Source of the DNA: Onstottus_A sp036505875
GTDB lineage: Bacteria > Acidobacteriota > Blastocatellia > UBA7656
Length of the DNA: 49,800 nucleotides
Assembly (NCBI GenBank): GCA_036505875.1
Contig: DASXSR010000247.1
Span: 1-49,800 of the forward strand
Reading direction: 5' to 3'
Shown here: piece after piece, positions 25,997 through 37,972 of the stretch
How the letters are laid out: every line of letters begins with the position of its first letter
Numbering within the stretch: position 1 is the first letter of the stretch
Translations under genes and position numbers: made by a program
The notes under the pieces: model-generated
Seen by the model: the letters and a program-made list of their open reading frames with translations, nothing else
What the model was told of the DNA's origin: nothing
Database searches by the model: none

Positions 25997-27349
25997 TCAC
26001 ACAATCTCAGCAGGCGCTTCTTTCTCTTCCTGCACCCGTTCTATCCTTGTTTCAACTATCCGATTGCGAGCGGTTGATTGAACCGTCAGCTTCAAACCGT
26101 TGTAGTCGACGCTCTCGCCGCGCTTGAGCAGCCTTCCCGCCCGCGCCATCATAAATCCTGCAATTGTATGATAAGTGTCCGACTCGGGGAGATCGAGACC
26201 GAGCAGCTTGTTCGCGTCCCTGATTGAAAGGTTGCCGCGAACGGTATAAGCGCCGTCTGGCTGCTCGACTATCTGGCGCGCCGCTGCTTCGTCGTGTTCG
26301 TCGCGAATGTCTCCGACTATTTCCTCGAGCAAGTCTTCGAGCGTCACCATTCCTTCTACACCTCCGTGTTCGTCAACAACCAGAGCCATATGCTCGCTCG
26401 ATCGCCGCAGCGTTCGGAGCGCGTCGTTCAGCTTGACGCTCGTGGGAAGAAAGATGGGCGGCCTGATGAGCTCTTCGACTGCGACCTCCTGGCCTTTTCG
26501 AACTGCGCGGCTCACGTCCTTGTAGAGCAAGACGCCAATAACGTTGTCCAGCGAGTCGCGATAGACCGGCATGCGCGAGTAGCCGGTTTGCTCGAAAACC
26601 TCGAGCATCTCGGACGCGCTGAGCTCTGCATCCAGAGCTTCGATCTCGGTGCGCGGAACCATCACGCTCTCGACCGTCGACTCGGTGAAATCAAAAACGT
26701 TGTTGATCAACTGCCGCTCGTCCTCAATGAGATGCCCGCTCTTGTGACTCAGGCCAACGAGATGACGCAACTCCTCTTCGGTGTATACCGCGGTTTCTTC
26801 CGCGGAAAGGTGCAATCCCAGCAATCGAACGACAACGTTGGCCGAGCGATTCAGCAGCGAGATCGGCGCTTTGAAGACACGATAAAAAATATCGATCGGA
26901 CGCGCTACCGCCAGCGCAAGCCGTTCAGCGCGCTCCAGCGCCAGGGTCTTCGGCACCAACTCACCGAGCACTATGTGAAGATAAGTAATCGACGCGAACG
27001 CCAAGATGATGGCGATCGAATGAGCCGCGACCGTCGATGCCGCGCCGGGCAACGCGCGTTCGAGCAAGGGTTGCAAAACGTGCGCGACGGTGTCCTCGCC
27101 CACCCAACCCAGCGCGAGGCTTGCGAGAGTCACGCCGAGTTGAAAGGCCGATATGTAAGCGGTGAGGTTCTCGACTATTCGCAGAACTGTGCCGGCTCGC
27201 CTGTTGCCCTCCGCGACCAGTCCTGCAACGCGCGAGCGTCTCACAGTCACCAGCGCGAACTCGGACGCGACGAAGAAAGCATTGGCCAGCACAAGAAGGA
27301 TGACGACTGCCAGCTTGAGGATGATGGTCAATAATGACGATCCATCCAT
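25997..27349 (-). CDS. CNNM/HlyC-CorC-type membrane protein with CBS pair
   Basis: An N-terminal DUF21 membrane domain (about 1-185, LANAFFVASEFALVTVRRSR and LGELVPKTLALERAERLALA) is followed by two CBS motifs (about 220-345, VMVPRTEIEALDAE... VVDEHGGVEGMVTLEDLLEEIVGDI) and a CorC_HlyC domain (about 360-440). Relatives of this architecture are Mg/Co efflux or Na/Mg exchange proteins (CNNM/CorB), older annotations calling them hemolysins. Adenine-nucleotide or Mg sensing by the CBS pair is known for the family. The gene overlaps nothing and heads the SDR pair. Confidence 0.92.
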   Translation of the reverse strand: MDGSSLLTIILKLAVVILLVLANAFFVASEFALVTVRRSRVAGLVAEGNRRAGTVLRIVENLTAYISAFQLGVTLASLALGWVGEDTVAHVLQPLLERALPGAASTVAAHSIAIILAFASITYLHIVLGELVPKTLALERAERLALAVARPIDIFYRVFKAPISLLNRSANVVVRLLGLHLSAEETAVYTEEELRHLVGLSHKSGHLIEDERQLINNVFDFTESTVESVMVPRTEIEALDAELSASEMLEVFEQTGYSRMPVYRDSLDNVIGVLLYKDVSRAVRKGQEVAVEELIRPPIFLPTSVKLNDALRTLRRSSEHMALVVDEHGGVEGMVTLEDLLEEIVGDIRDEHDEAAARQIVEQPDGAYTVRGNLSIRDANKLLGLDLPESDTYHTIAGFMMARAGRLLKRGESVDYNGLKLTVQSTARNRIVETRIERVQEEKEAPAEIV

Positions 27350-27439
27350 GACTGAAGAGATTTTAGCAGCGCGCCAGGTGGGTGACTAGCAATGAAGCGA
27401 GGGGCGCGGAAGCTCATCCGCGCCCCTTGACTTAAGCGC

Positions 27440-30775
<3,336 letters not shown>

Positions 30776-30920
30776 AACGTCCTCTTTATGTATTCCACTG
30801 GTGAATGGAAGGGTTTGCCCTACAGCGCCGGGAAGGTATCACCGTGATGGCAGGGAGTCAAGCGTTCGTTACGAGGTTCACAGGTTTGACAATGATAATG
30901 TCAAGCTCGATGATTCGCTT

Positions 30921-31298
30921 ATGAACTCCGAACAATCGGATGATCTGTCGAAGAAAATACTTGAATTAGCCAGAGCCACCGAGGTCCCCGCTGAATCGTT
31001 CCTAATGCAACGGTTGTCGCTCGACGATCCGGATCAAGTTCAATCGGTCATCGACGGGCTTATGTTATCGCTTATAAGCTTCTGCTATCATCGGCATCCA
31101 CGCGGCGAGAATGTTCACGAAGTGATGGAGGAGCTTGAGCGCGTCGGGCCGGGCTCGGCTGAAGCCGCTGACATCGAGCGAAGAGCGGACGACGCTGCTG
31201 CGCTCCAGATACCTTTCATCGTCACGCTCAACAAGCTCGTCGAGGACTACTATCACGTGAGGCGGCGGTTGGAAGCCAGGCTGCGGGCCGAAGAGTAA
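30921..31298 (+). CDS. Hypothetical helical protein (125 aa)
   Basis: The protein begins MNSEQSDDLSKKILELARA and appears almost wholly alpha-helical and acidic. A short HRHPRGENVHEVMEELERV segment is followed by a C-terminal amphipathic helix (YYHVRRRLEARLRAEE). I do not recognise a family. The start is the first ATG after the divergent intergenic region; longer in-frame starts (to 30765) would run into the neighbouring gene's start and have no SD. The gene ends 1 nt before the stop of the Hc1-like gene on the other strand, a tail-to-tail arrangement. No good SD is seen upstream, so the start is uncertain. Confidence 0.6.
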   Translation: MNSEQSDDLSKKILELARATEVPAESFLMQRLSLDDPDQVQSVIDGLMLSLISFCYHRHPRGENVHEVMEELERVGPGSAEAADIERRADDAAALQIPFIVTLNKLVEDYYHVRRRLEARLRAEE

Positions 31299-31299
31299 G

Positions 31300-31674
31300 C
31301 TATTCGTCTGCCTCTTCCTCAACATCTGCCGACGACTCGGCTGGAGACAGCCCCTTTATTTCGCCGGAGATTTCCGCTCGCCTCGATTTTGCAAGCTTCA
31401 TTATCTGTGACAAATGTTTTCGGGCGCGACGTGCCGCCGCCTTGTTTCCTTTCTGACGAAAAGTCATGTTTTCGGCGGCGAAACGTCCTACTTCCACGAG
31501 AAGCTGGCCGGTCGTCGAGCCCTGAACCCGGCGGTCAAACAAGCGGCGCTCATCGCCGCTTCTGCGATCGGGCGACCCGGCGGGCGGGCCGAGATCCGAT
31601 TTGCGTCGCTCTTCCTTCCGCCGGTCCTCCCCCGTTCGATGCTCCTCTCCCGGCGCCTTGAAATTGTCGTTCAT
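31300..31674 (-). CDS. Arg-rich protein with Hc1/histone H1-like helical domain
   Basis: The first 50 residues form a charged, disordered Arg-rich tract with repeated DRR/ERR units (EDRRKEERRK, PDRRSGDERR). The next segment (about 68-106, MTFRQKGNKAAARRARKHLSQIMKLAKSRRAE in reading order) matches the Hc1 core pattern KGNKAA-x-R-x-RK-x-L-x2-I-x2-LA of bacterial histone H1-like nucleoid proteins. An acidic tail (ADVEEEADE) ends the protein. DNA or RNA binding is therefore likely, by inference. ATG 31674 has GGAG 6 nt upstream; the GTG at 31686 is part of the SD context. It is tail-to-tail with the hypothetical gene at 30921. Confidence 0.75.
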   Translation of the reverse strand: MNDNFKAPGEEHRTGEDRRKEERRKSDLGPPAGSPDRRSGDERRLFDRRVQGSTTGQLLVEVGRFAAENMTFRQKGNKAAARRARKHLSQIMKLAKSRRAEISGEIKGLSPAESSADVEEEADE

Positions 31675-31787
31675 CTCATTCTCCACGGCGACCAGCTTAG
31701 ACCTGCTGCCGGTCGGGGCAAGCGATAGGCGTCCCTAACACGGGCTAGTCTATCACACAGCACGCAAGTTGCAAGAGATTAGTCCCT

Positions 31788-31822
31788 GGTCATTTGTCAT
31801 TAGTCGTTTGTCGTTGGTCATT
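31788..31822. repeat. Tandem GGTCATTTGTCAT-like words
   Basis: The run contains three near-repeats of a GTCATT/GTCGTT word (CATTTGTCATTAGTCG, TTTGTCGTTGGTCATT). It resembles the word repeats at 24401-24478. It lies between recN and the Hc1-like gene and may be a decayed mobile repeat. Confidence 0.4.
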
Positions 31823-31841
31823 GCCCCGACCTTCGGCACAA

Positions 31842-31859
31842 GTGACTAGTGGCAGTCAC
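31842..31859 (-). terminator. Short palindrome at the recN stop codon
   Basis: GTGACT (31842-31847) and AGTCAC (31854-31859) pair over 6 bp with a 6-nt loop, overlapping the recN stop at 31856-31858. No T-run follows, so a termination role is only possible. Confidence 0.25.
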
Positions 31860-33538
31860 GGTTTCAGCATTTCTCTGGCGTGTCGGCGCGCCGCCTCGGT
31901 GATCTGGGCGCCGGTTAGCATTCTAGCGATTTCTTCGACCCGGCCCTTGTGATTCAGTCGATCCACCGCTATTTCAGTGTGGCCCCGATCAGTTTCCTTG
32001 CGCACCAGAAGATGCGAGTCGGCGAACATCGCAATTTGAGGTTGATGGGTGACGCAAAGCACTTGATTTGTCTCGGAAAGCTTCTTGAGCTTTGCGCCTA
32101 CTGCCTCGCTGACACGGCCGCCGATGCCGCTGTCGATCTCGTCGAATACGATAGTGCGCGGAAACTCGGTCGCGCCCGCAACCGTCTTCAACACAAGCAT
32201 CAAACGCGAGGCTTCTCCTCCGGACGCGACCTTTGCCAGAGGCCGGAGCTCCTCGCCGACGTTGGCCGAAAAATAGAATTCAACTCGATCGATCCCGGTT
32301 GCGGTAAACGAGCGGTCTCCGTTTGACTCCGCGTCGGTAGGCGTCGTTATCCGCGCTTCGAACTTAGCATTCTCCATAGCCACTTCGGCCAGATCGTGTT
32401 CGACGGCGCGTCCGAATTTCTTGGCCGCGCGTGAGCGCTCCTGATGGAGTTTCCGAGCGCTCTCAAGGTAACCTGCTCGCGATCTGCCCAATTCGGTTTC
32501 TAGCTCTGCTTGGCGTTCGTCTGAACTTTCGATCTGACCAAACCGCTCGTGGGAACGCGCGAGATGATCCAGCGCGCTTTCGATCGAGCCTCCATACTTC
32601 CGTTTCAAGCGAGAAAGCTCCGCAAGCCGATTCTCGATTTCTTCCAGACGCGCTGGCGAAAACTCCAGCTTGTCTGCAAAGTCACGCAGCGAATAGGCGA
32701 GCTCTTCAAGCAGCGTGCGCGCCGTTTCAAGCCCTTCCTCGTACTGGCGAAAGCTCGCTTCGTACCCGGCTAGCTCCTCGACTCGCCGCGACGTGTGACG
32801 CACCCGCGTTATCGCAGAGTCGTTGTCTTCATAGATTAGGGCGAAGCCCTCAGCGCAAAGCGCAGTCAGCTTCTCGATGTTGTTCAGTCGCCGGCGTTCT
32901 TCTTCGAGTTGTTCGTCTTCGCCAGCGACAAACCGCGCTCGTTCCAGCTCGTCAATCTGAAATCGAAGAATGTCGATCATCTGGAGCTTCTCGGCGTCCT
33001 GCTTGCCTAGCTCGTCGAGCTCGCGCTTCAGCGATGACCATTGCTTGAAGCACGCGGCAACTTCCTGTTTGAGCGCCGACACTCCGGCAAAGGCGTCGAG
33101 CATCTCGAGGTGCGTGCCGGCGTCGAACAAAGTTTGCTGATCCCCCTGCCCATGTATGTCGACAAGGAATGGTCGAAGTTGTCGCAGCAGCGCCCCGGTT
33201 GCCAGCTGATGGTTTATGAGGATCTTGTTTCTGCCGTTCGCCGCGAGTTCGCGCCTGATGATTATCTCCGAGCTGTCCACGTCGACGCCCGATTCTTCGA
33301 GCAGCGCTTCAGCCTTCGGGTTTCTCTCCACCGCGAATAACCCCTCGATGAACCCACGATCACGGCCAGACTTCAACAGGTCCGATGTGAACCGCCCTCC
33401 TATCAATACGCCGAGCGCGTCGACAATGATGGATTTGCCGGAGCCGGTTTCCCCGGTGAGAAGGTTTAGCCCACGTTCGAATTCGACCGTCAACTCGTCA
33501 ATCAACGCGATGTCTGAGATGTTAAGAGTTGTGAGCAT
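31856..33538 (-). CDS. recN: DNA repair protein RecN
   Basis: This SMC-like ATPase of double-strand break repair has a Walker A motif GETGSGKS (29-36) and a coiled-coil region with conserved FLVDIHGQGDQQTL. The C-terminal ABC signature ASGGEASRLMLVL and Walker B TIVFDEIDSGIGG follow, then the CVTHQPQIAMFAD motif. Length 560 is normal. It is preceded on the same strand by gmhB, with a palindromic repeat in the 109-nt gap. Confidence 0.97.
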   Translation of the reverse strand: MLTTLNISDIALIDELTVEFERGLNLLTGETGSGKSIIVDALGVLIGGRFTSDLLKSGRDRGFIEGLFAVERNPKAEALLEESGVDVDSSEIIIRRELAANGRNKILINHQLATGALLRQLRPFLVDIHGQGDQQTLFDAGTHLEMLDAFAGVSALKQEVAACFKQWSSLKRELDELGKQDAEKLQMIDILRFQIDELERARFVAGEDEQLEEERRRLNNIEKLTALCAEGFALIYEDNDSAITRVRHTSRRVEELAGYEASFRQYEEGLETARTLLEELAYSLRDFADKLEFSPARLEEIENRLAELSRLKRKYGGSIESALDHLARSHERFGQIESSDERQAELETELGRSRAGYLESARKLHQERSRAAKKFGRAVEHDLAEVAMENAKFEARITTPTDAESNGDRSFTATGIDRVEFYFSANVGEELRPLAKVASGGEASRLMLVLKTVAGATEFPRTIVFDEIDSGIGGRVSEAVGAKLKKLSETNQVLCVTHQPQIAMFADSHLLVRKETDRGHTEIAVDRLNHKGRVEEIARMLTGAQITEAARRHAREMLKP

Positions 33539-33553
33539 TGAGAAACCGATTGT

Positions 33554-33627
33554 CCGTTAGGCTTCAGCTTGTCGCTGTTGCGCATCGAAGCGTCAGTTGC
33601 ACGCTACGACAAGCTGAAGCTTATCGG
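33554..33627. repeat. Palindromic intergenic element with GCTTCAGCTTGTCG arms
   Basis: Arms 33561-33574 and 33607-33620 are perfect reverse complements (14 bp). They extend outward to 33554 and 33627 with two mismatches, around a 32-nt loop. The element fills most of the recN-gmhB gap and looks like a REP/MITE-type repeat; similar arms are common in intergenic DNA of related bacteria as far as I recall. It could also act as a hairpin in the transcript. Confidence 0.65.
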
Positions 33628-33647
33628 ACTAGTGACGCGCTCGAAAG

Positions 33648-34265
33648 TTAATCTCGGTTCAGACCGCTGTCAAGGATTTGCTTTACAGCTTCCAGCAGAT
33701 TCTTGGCTACAATCTCCGGCTTGCATGTCCAGTGCTCAGGATGCGCCCGTGTTTGGCGACCATAACCTGTAAGCACCAGCGCGGCGCGCGTGCCGGCATT
33801 GTGCGCGAGTTGAATATCCGTCGCTTTGTCGCCGATGACAAACGAACCCCCGAGGTCGACATTGTGCTCGCGTGAAGCCGCATCGAGCATGCCGGTTTGC
33901 GGTTTTCGACACTTACAGACGATTCGGTAACGCGAATCTCCGATTTCGGGATGATGTGGGCAATAGTAGACCGCGTCGATTCGCGCTCCCTGCTCTGCGA
34001 GATCCTCAATCATTGTAGAGTGAATAGCCTTGAGAGTCTCTTCGGTGTGCATTCCGCGCGCGACGCCCGATTGATTGGTTACGACTATCGCTTTGAGCCC
34101 CGCCCCGTTGATCAAGCGCACGGCCTCGGCCGCCCAGGGATACAGGATCAACTGATCAACCGTTGCAACGTAGCCGATATCCTCGTTGAGCGTGCCGTCG
34201 CGGTCGATGAAGATGGCGGCAGACGATTGAGGTTCGAGGATCGAGGATTGAGCATTACCCGCCAT
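33648..34265 (-). CDS. gmhB: HAD-family D,D-heptose 1,7-bisphosphate phosphatase GmhB
   Basis: The protein has the HAD motif I as IFIDRDGTLN (D21, D23), motif II in IVVTNQSGVARG, and the GmhB-specific zinc loop CPHHPEIGDSRYRIVCKCRKP, written as C102, H104, C117 and C119. Motif IV VIGDKATDI follows. GmhB removes the C7 phosphate of heptose bisphosphate in lipopolysaccharide core (or glycoprotein heptose) synthesis. ATG 34265 is preferred over 34301 because the longer form runs into word repeats; no clear SD supports either. Residues 6-14 (SSILEPQSS) are encoded by a CAATCCTCGATCC-type repeat, so the N-terminus is variable in origin. Confidence 0.9.
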   Translation of the reverse strand: MAGNAQSSILEPQSSAAIFIDRDGTLNEDIGYVATVDQLILYPWAAEAVRLINGAGLKAIVVTNQSGVARGMHTEETLKAIHSTMIEDLAEQGARIDAVYYCPHHPEIGDSRYRIVCKCRKPQTGMLDAASREHNVDLGGSFVIGDKATDIQLAHNAGTRAALVLTGYGRQTRAHPEHWTCKPEIVAKNLLEAVKQILDSGLNRD

Positions 34266-34301
34266 CGGGGCGATCTTAAATCCGCGATGCGCAATCTGCA
34301 A

Positions 34302-35426
34302 TCAGTAGAGCGTTTCGGCGATGCCGAGCAGTGATGAAATGTTGTGCTGAACGAAATCGATTCTGACTCGCAATGAGGTCAAGCTCTCGCGAAATCCGCC
34401 GCCGGCGCGTTGCGGGTTTGGCAGGGAAGCGTCATCGGCACGAAGCTGTTGGTCGAGCTGAAAGCGCGCACAGGCTTTGAGCGAGACCGCTATCGCAGAA
34501 GCATGGGAGCTGCCGATCGAGCGCCCGACCCGGTAAGCCGACAACAACCCTTCAGCTCTAGAGGCGGCTGGCGTGCCTCGCGGAGGGCCCGGACCAAAAC
34601 CGCCCACGTAGTTCGAGGGACCGCTGCCTGTGTACTGCGCAGCGATCATCGCTTCCGCAAGGGCCATCAGATGATCGGCGTACTTTCTTTCGTGGCCGAT
34701 GTCGTAAAGGGCTTCGAGCGCTTGCATGAGCCACGCGTCGGCAGGCAGCGTGCCTGCCTGGCGCTGCGACTCGATCAAGAAATCGGCTGCCCTCCGTGCC
34801 GCTTCAAGCAGCCTTCGATTGCCGTTCAATCTGAACAGACGAACCAATCCAAGCATTGCCTCGCCCGGATAGTAGAGTGTTTCGTTCCCTTCTTCATCGG
34901 TGCTCCGGAGCCGATAACGCATCTGGAAAGATCCGTCCTTGCGTTGCATCGCCAGGATCAGATTCGCCAATTGCGCTGCGCTCCCACGATCGGCCGATTT
35001 GGGATCGACCTCGATCTGCTTCGTAAGAGCGACGAGAGCCAACCCGTTCGCCCCGAGTTTTGCCTTTCCATCGAAGTCCAATACGTAGTCGGCCTTCCGC
35101 GCGCGCGCTTTGCGAAAGCGGGTCTTCAGGAACTTGATCGCCGAGCGAGCAGCTTCCATGTAGCGGGCCTCATGCGTCGCTGCGTAGAGATCCAGCAGAG
35201 ACGCCGTCGCGCCCGCATGCCTGACGATGTTGTATCTGCGCGACTCGAAACGGTCTTCGCCAGCGTCGTAGTAGTAATGAAAGCTGCCGTCGGGCTTCTG
35301 CATTCGAACCAGATAATCCCCCCCGGCGCGCGCCGCAGAAATCAGCGCTGCGCGACTGACGTCTTGAGAACGGCTATCAGTTTGAAAACAGATCGCAGCA
35401 AGTAGAGCCGCAAAGAAGGGTTTCAT
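34302..35426 (-). CDS. Exported alpha/alpha-toroid protein (terpene-cyclase-like fold)
   Basis: The N-terminus (MKPFFAALLAAICFQTDS) is a probable signal peptide. The rest is a run of paired helices carrying QKPDGSFHYYYD and QRKDGSFQMRY, the QxxDGSF motif shared by squalene-hopene cyclases, prenyltransferase subunits and other alpha/alpha toroids. It also has LGANGLALVALTK and LYYPGEAMLGL. No DXDD acid motif of class II cyclases is seen, so a polysaccharide or peptide-binding role is as likely as cyclisation. ATG 35426 gives a signal peptide; the longer in-frame start at 35495 does not. The gene ends 36 nt before gmhB. Confidence 0.75.
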   Translation of the reverse strand: MKPFFAALLAAICFQTDSRSQDVSRAALISAARAGGDYLVRMQKPDGSFHYYYDAGEDRFESRRYNIVRHAGATASLLDLYAATHEARYMEAARSAIKFLKTRFRKARARKADYVLDFDGKAKLGANGLALVALTKQIEVDPKSADRGSAAQLANLILAMQRKDGSFQMRYRLRSTDEEGNETLYYPGEAMLGLVRLFRLNGNRRLLEAARRAADFLIESQRQAGTLPADAWLMQALEALYDIGHERKYADHLMALAEAMIAAQYTGSGPSNYVGGFGPGPPRGTPAASRAEGLLSAYRVGRSIGSSHASAIAVSLKACARFQLDQQLRADDASLPNPQRAGGGFRESLTSLRVRIDFVQHNISSLLGIAETLY

Positions 35427-35496
35427 TAACGGGAGACGCACGGCTAACAGATAACACAAGGACGAGAGGCTAGAAAGAGCGTGACCCTCCGCCACA

Positions 35497-35531
35497 GAAA
35501 AAGGCTGCCGGGCCGAATAAGCCGACAGCCT
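35497..35531 (-). terminator. Rho-independent terminator of the ECF sigma factor gene
   Basis: In the transcript sense AGGCTGTCGGC pairs with GCCCGGCAGCCT (one mismatch region) around a TTATTCG loop and is followed by TTTTT. It lies 24 nt downstream of the sigma factor stop and separates it from the toroid gene. Confidence 0.75.
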
Positions 35532-35555
35532 GTCTGCGTCTGAATTGAAATCCGC

Positions 35556-36128
35556 TCACGCCGCATTCGCGCGCTGCAAGAGCAACCGGCGAAGCTTCAA
35601 TCGCGCTTTGTGCAATTGCGACTTCGAGGTTCCGGCGCTGCAGCCGAGCATCCTTGCAATCTCTTCGTGCTCGTAGCCTTCGACGTCGTGCAGAACGAAT
35701 ACGGTACGGTAGCCGCGCGGAAGCTGGGCTATCGCGTTGTCGAGCCCTATTCGATCGATTATAGGCATCGCTTCCGGGTTGATGGTCTCGGGGTCGATAG
35801 ACTCAGGCATATCGCCGTCGTCGGTTGTTAATTCAGATCGCACAGAGCGCTTTCTGAAATGCATCAGCACCTGGTTGACGGTCAGGCGATGCAGCCACGT
35901 CGTGAACGCCGCCTCGCCTCGAAACGAGCCGATCTTTCGGTGGAGTTGAATGAATACTTCTTGAGTCAGGTCTTCGGCTTCGGCGACGTTGCCGGTCATC
36001 CTCAGACATATCGAATAAACTCTTTGCCGGTACTTGCGATAGAGCTCTTCGAAGCCGCTCATCTTAGTTCCGGCCAGAGCGCTCACTATCGCCGAATCGG
36101 ATTGAATCGAAATCGTGTTGCCTTCCAA
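35556..36128 (-). CDS. ECF-type RNA polymerase sigma factor
   Basis: The 190-residue protein has sigma region 2 (about 28-95, YRQRVYSICLRMTGNVAEAEDLTQEVFIQLHRKIGSFRGEAAFTTWLHRLTVN shown by its elements AEDLTQEVF and FTTWLHRLTVN). Region 4 is at about 130-185 (LPRGYRTVFVLHDVEGYEHEEIARMLGCSAGTSKSQLHKARLKLR by its elements HEEIA and GTSKSQLHKAR). No anti-sigma gene is adjacent. The start is TTG 36128, with GGGAGG 6 nt upstream. It is its own unit, closed by a strong terminator; regulon unknown. Confidence 0.93.
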   Translation of the reverse strand: MEGNTISIQSDSAIVSALAGTKMSGFEELYRKYRQRVYSICLRMTGNVAEAEDLTQEVFIQLHRKIGSFRGEAAFTTWLHRLTVNQVLMHFRKRSVRSELTTDDGDMPESIDPETINPEAMPIIDRIGLDNAIAQLPRGYRTVFVLHDVEGYEHEEIARMLGCSAGTSKSQLHKARLKLRRLLLQRANAA

Positions 36129-36267
36129 GGTCTCCCTCCCTCAACTGCGCATAGCAATCGAGCGACTGGCGTGCCACTTCGGTCGGGCCCAGCCTTAGAG
36201 CGGTAAGTTCTTATTTTTCAGGGATTATCTAGTGAGAACCGTATCCTCGGGGAGGCTCCCTGGTCAT

Positions 36268-37941
36268 CTATTTTGGAATGTGCTCACCCGGTTTGGTGTA
36301 GTTTGGAGCGATCCCCGCAAAATAGAGGATGCCGAGAAAGAGCGCAAAGCTAACGCCCGAAACGAGCTTTCCGAGACTGCGCGGCCACGTATCCTCAAAG
36401 CTCAGAGTCAGGTTGTGCTCGCCCGGCTCGACCGTGAGTTGAATGTTCCCTTCCGGCGTTGGTGCGATCGCTGTTTGGCTGCCGTCCAAGCGCGCAACCC
36501 AGCCCGGGAAATACAACGGCCGGAATGCAACAACTGACTCAGTCGTGGCAGTTACTGAGTAGCGTTGTTCGAACCCCGTTTCGTCGAGCGAAACAACCTG
36601 AGCATCGCCGCTGACCAGGCGAGCGGGCGACCGCCACAAGTCTTCGCGCAGTTGCCCATCCCACCACAACGGGCGATACTCGCGAGTGTCTCTTCGGTAG
36701 AGCCCGCCTTCAAGTCCCTCGGGATCGTGAGGCGCTCGAGCGATCAAAAGTCCGCTGATCGCGACGTTCAAGATGACTGCGCTCGTCAACGCGAGCGCTT
36801 TGAGAACACGCCACCGACCGTTGAGCGACAGCTCTCGGATGGACAAAGCTGCGAAGAATGCCGCACCTGCCGATGCGACTACAAGCCAACGCCACGGATA
36901 GAACAAGAAGGATAGTCCCGGCGTTATCCGCCAAATTGGAGCAGTCAGTCTGGTTGTCATCAAGAAGCTAAAGAGCGTGACGATCCAGATCGCCACGCTC
37001 ACCCGCGTCATACGCTCTGCTCTTTTTCGTATGCCAATCCAAATTAAAAATGAACTGACCAAGAACAGGAGCATTGGCCCTACGGCTACGAAATCGGTGT
37101 CCAACAAATAGCTGAACAAAGACGCATTGACCGGGAATCGCGTGGATCCAAGCGCCGCGCGAAGATGCTCGAACAAGAAATAGTCTCTGTAGTCGAACTT
37201 GAAGAAGAGCCAGACGTAGCGGGTCTCGAATAACACCGGCAGCAAGAATATCGCGCCAATTCCCGCGCCCAACGCGAGACCCGCCGCAATGCGAACGAGC
37301 GTGAACGGCTTTCGAGTGAGCGCTATGGCATAAACCGCGAGCGCGAACGTAGTAAGGAACGCTACCGGCACGTGAGTCAGGATCAGCAATGCATAACCGA
37401 GTGCGAGGACTGCGATTCCTCGCAACGTGTGCCCCGCGTTTTTGCGGCCTATCGCGTAAAACAGAAGCGGTGGCCAAGCGAACGCCCAGAATTCCGAAAC
37501 GGTTGCCCCTTGATAAAGATCGAGCAGGTGATACGGCGCCAGCATGTAAAGTGCGGCCGCTGCGAAGCTTAGGCCGACCGATAAGACCGACCGGCTGAAC
37601 AGGTACATCGTCAGCCCGGACAGCGCCAACGCGAGCCAGCAACTGAGCGTGATAGCTCGCAGTGTGTTTCCCGTCAAGAGTGAAAATCCAGCGCCAACGT
37701 AGAAAGGCAGCGGCGCGTAGTACAACGGCACAGGGCTTCCTTGACCATTGTTTGCCGCTGGCAGCCATCGAGGATAAACCGCGCCATCGCGAAGCGCATC
37801 GATGAATTGGGACGTCCAGCGGTAGTGTCTGACCGCGTCGAAACCAGCCGGGAATCCTTGAATGAAAGCCGGGAGCATGATTGCCGTGGCAAGAATCAAG
37901 ACACCAACACAAGCAACAAGCTCGCGGCGAGCATCCGTCAT
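36268..37941 (-). CDS. Polytopic PTPS-related membrane protein (copy B)
   Basis: The protein has about ten to twelve membrane segments and a soluble C-terminal beta domain (about 430-530, YSVTATTESVVAFRPLYFPGWVARLDG). It shows the YPRWLPAANNGQGSPVPLYYAPLPFY signature of the 6-pyruvoyl-tetrahydropterin-synthase-related membrane family (Pfam PF10131), with DLYQGATVSEFWAFAW. Related proteins lie beside polysaccharide genes and are suspected to be lipid-linked sugar transferases; the activity is not established. ATG 37941 is used because the homologous copy A starts its first helix at the equivalent point and a longer start would overlap copy A. It lies 31 nt after copy A. Confidence 0.82.
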   Translation of the reverse strand: MTDARRELVACVGVLILATAIMLPAFIQGFPAGFDAVRHYRWTSQFIDALRDGAVYPRWLPAANNGQGSPVPLYYAPLPFYVGAGFSLLTGNTLRAITLSCWLALALSGLTMYLFSRSVLSVGLSFAAAALYMLAPYHLLDLYQGATVSEFWAFAWPPLLFYAIGRKNAGHTLRGIAVLALGYALLILTHVPVAFLTTFALAVYAIALTRKPFTLVRIAAGLALGAGIGAIFLLPVLFETRYVWLFFKFDYRDYFLFEHLRAALGSTRFPVNASLFSYLLDTDFVAVGPMLLFLVSSFLIWIGIRKRAERMTRVSVAIWIVTLFSFLMTTRLTAPIWRITPGLSFLFYPWRWLVVASAGAAFFAALSIRELSLNGRWRVLKALALTSAVILNVAISGLLIARAPHDPEGLEGGLYRRDTREYRPLWWDGQLREDLWRSPARLVSGDAQVVSLDETGFEQRYSVTATTESVVAFRPLYFPGWVARLDGSQTAIAPTPEGNIQLTVEPGEHNLTLSFEDTWPRSLGKLVSGVSFALFLGILYFAGIAPNYTKPGEHIPK

Positions 37942-37972
37942 CCTCACTATTGGCTCTAATGCGGCTTTTGAT

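Noticed and set aside
26294..27334. Plus-strand open frame of 346 codons opposite the CNNM/CorC-like gene
   Set aside because: Same reasons: full overlap with a well-supported gene, no family features, no start signal.
30886..30914. TTGACA upstream of the 125-residue hypothetical gene as a promoter
   Set aside because: No acceptable -10 hexamer follows at 16-18 bp, and the start codon would be almost at the transcription start.
36195..36215. GAACTT-like ECF -35 element upstream of the sigma factor gene, suggesting autoregulation
   Set aside because: The matching -10 element at the usual 15-17 bp spacing is missing; the hexamer alone is too weak.
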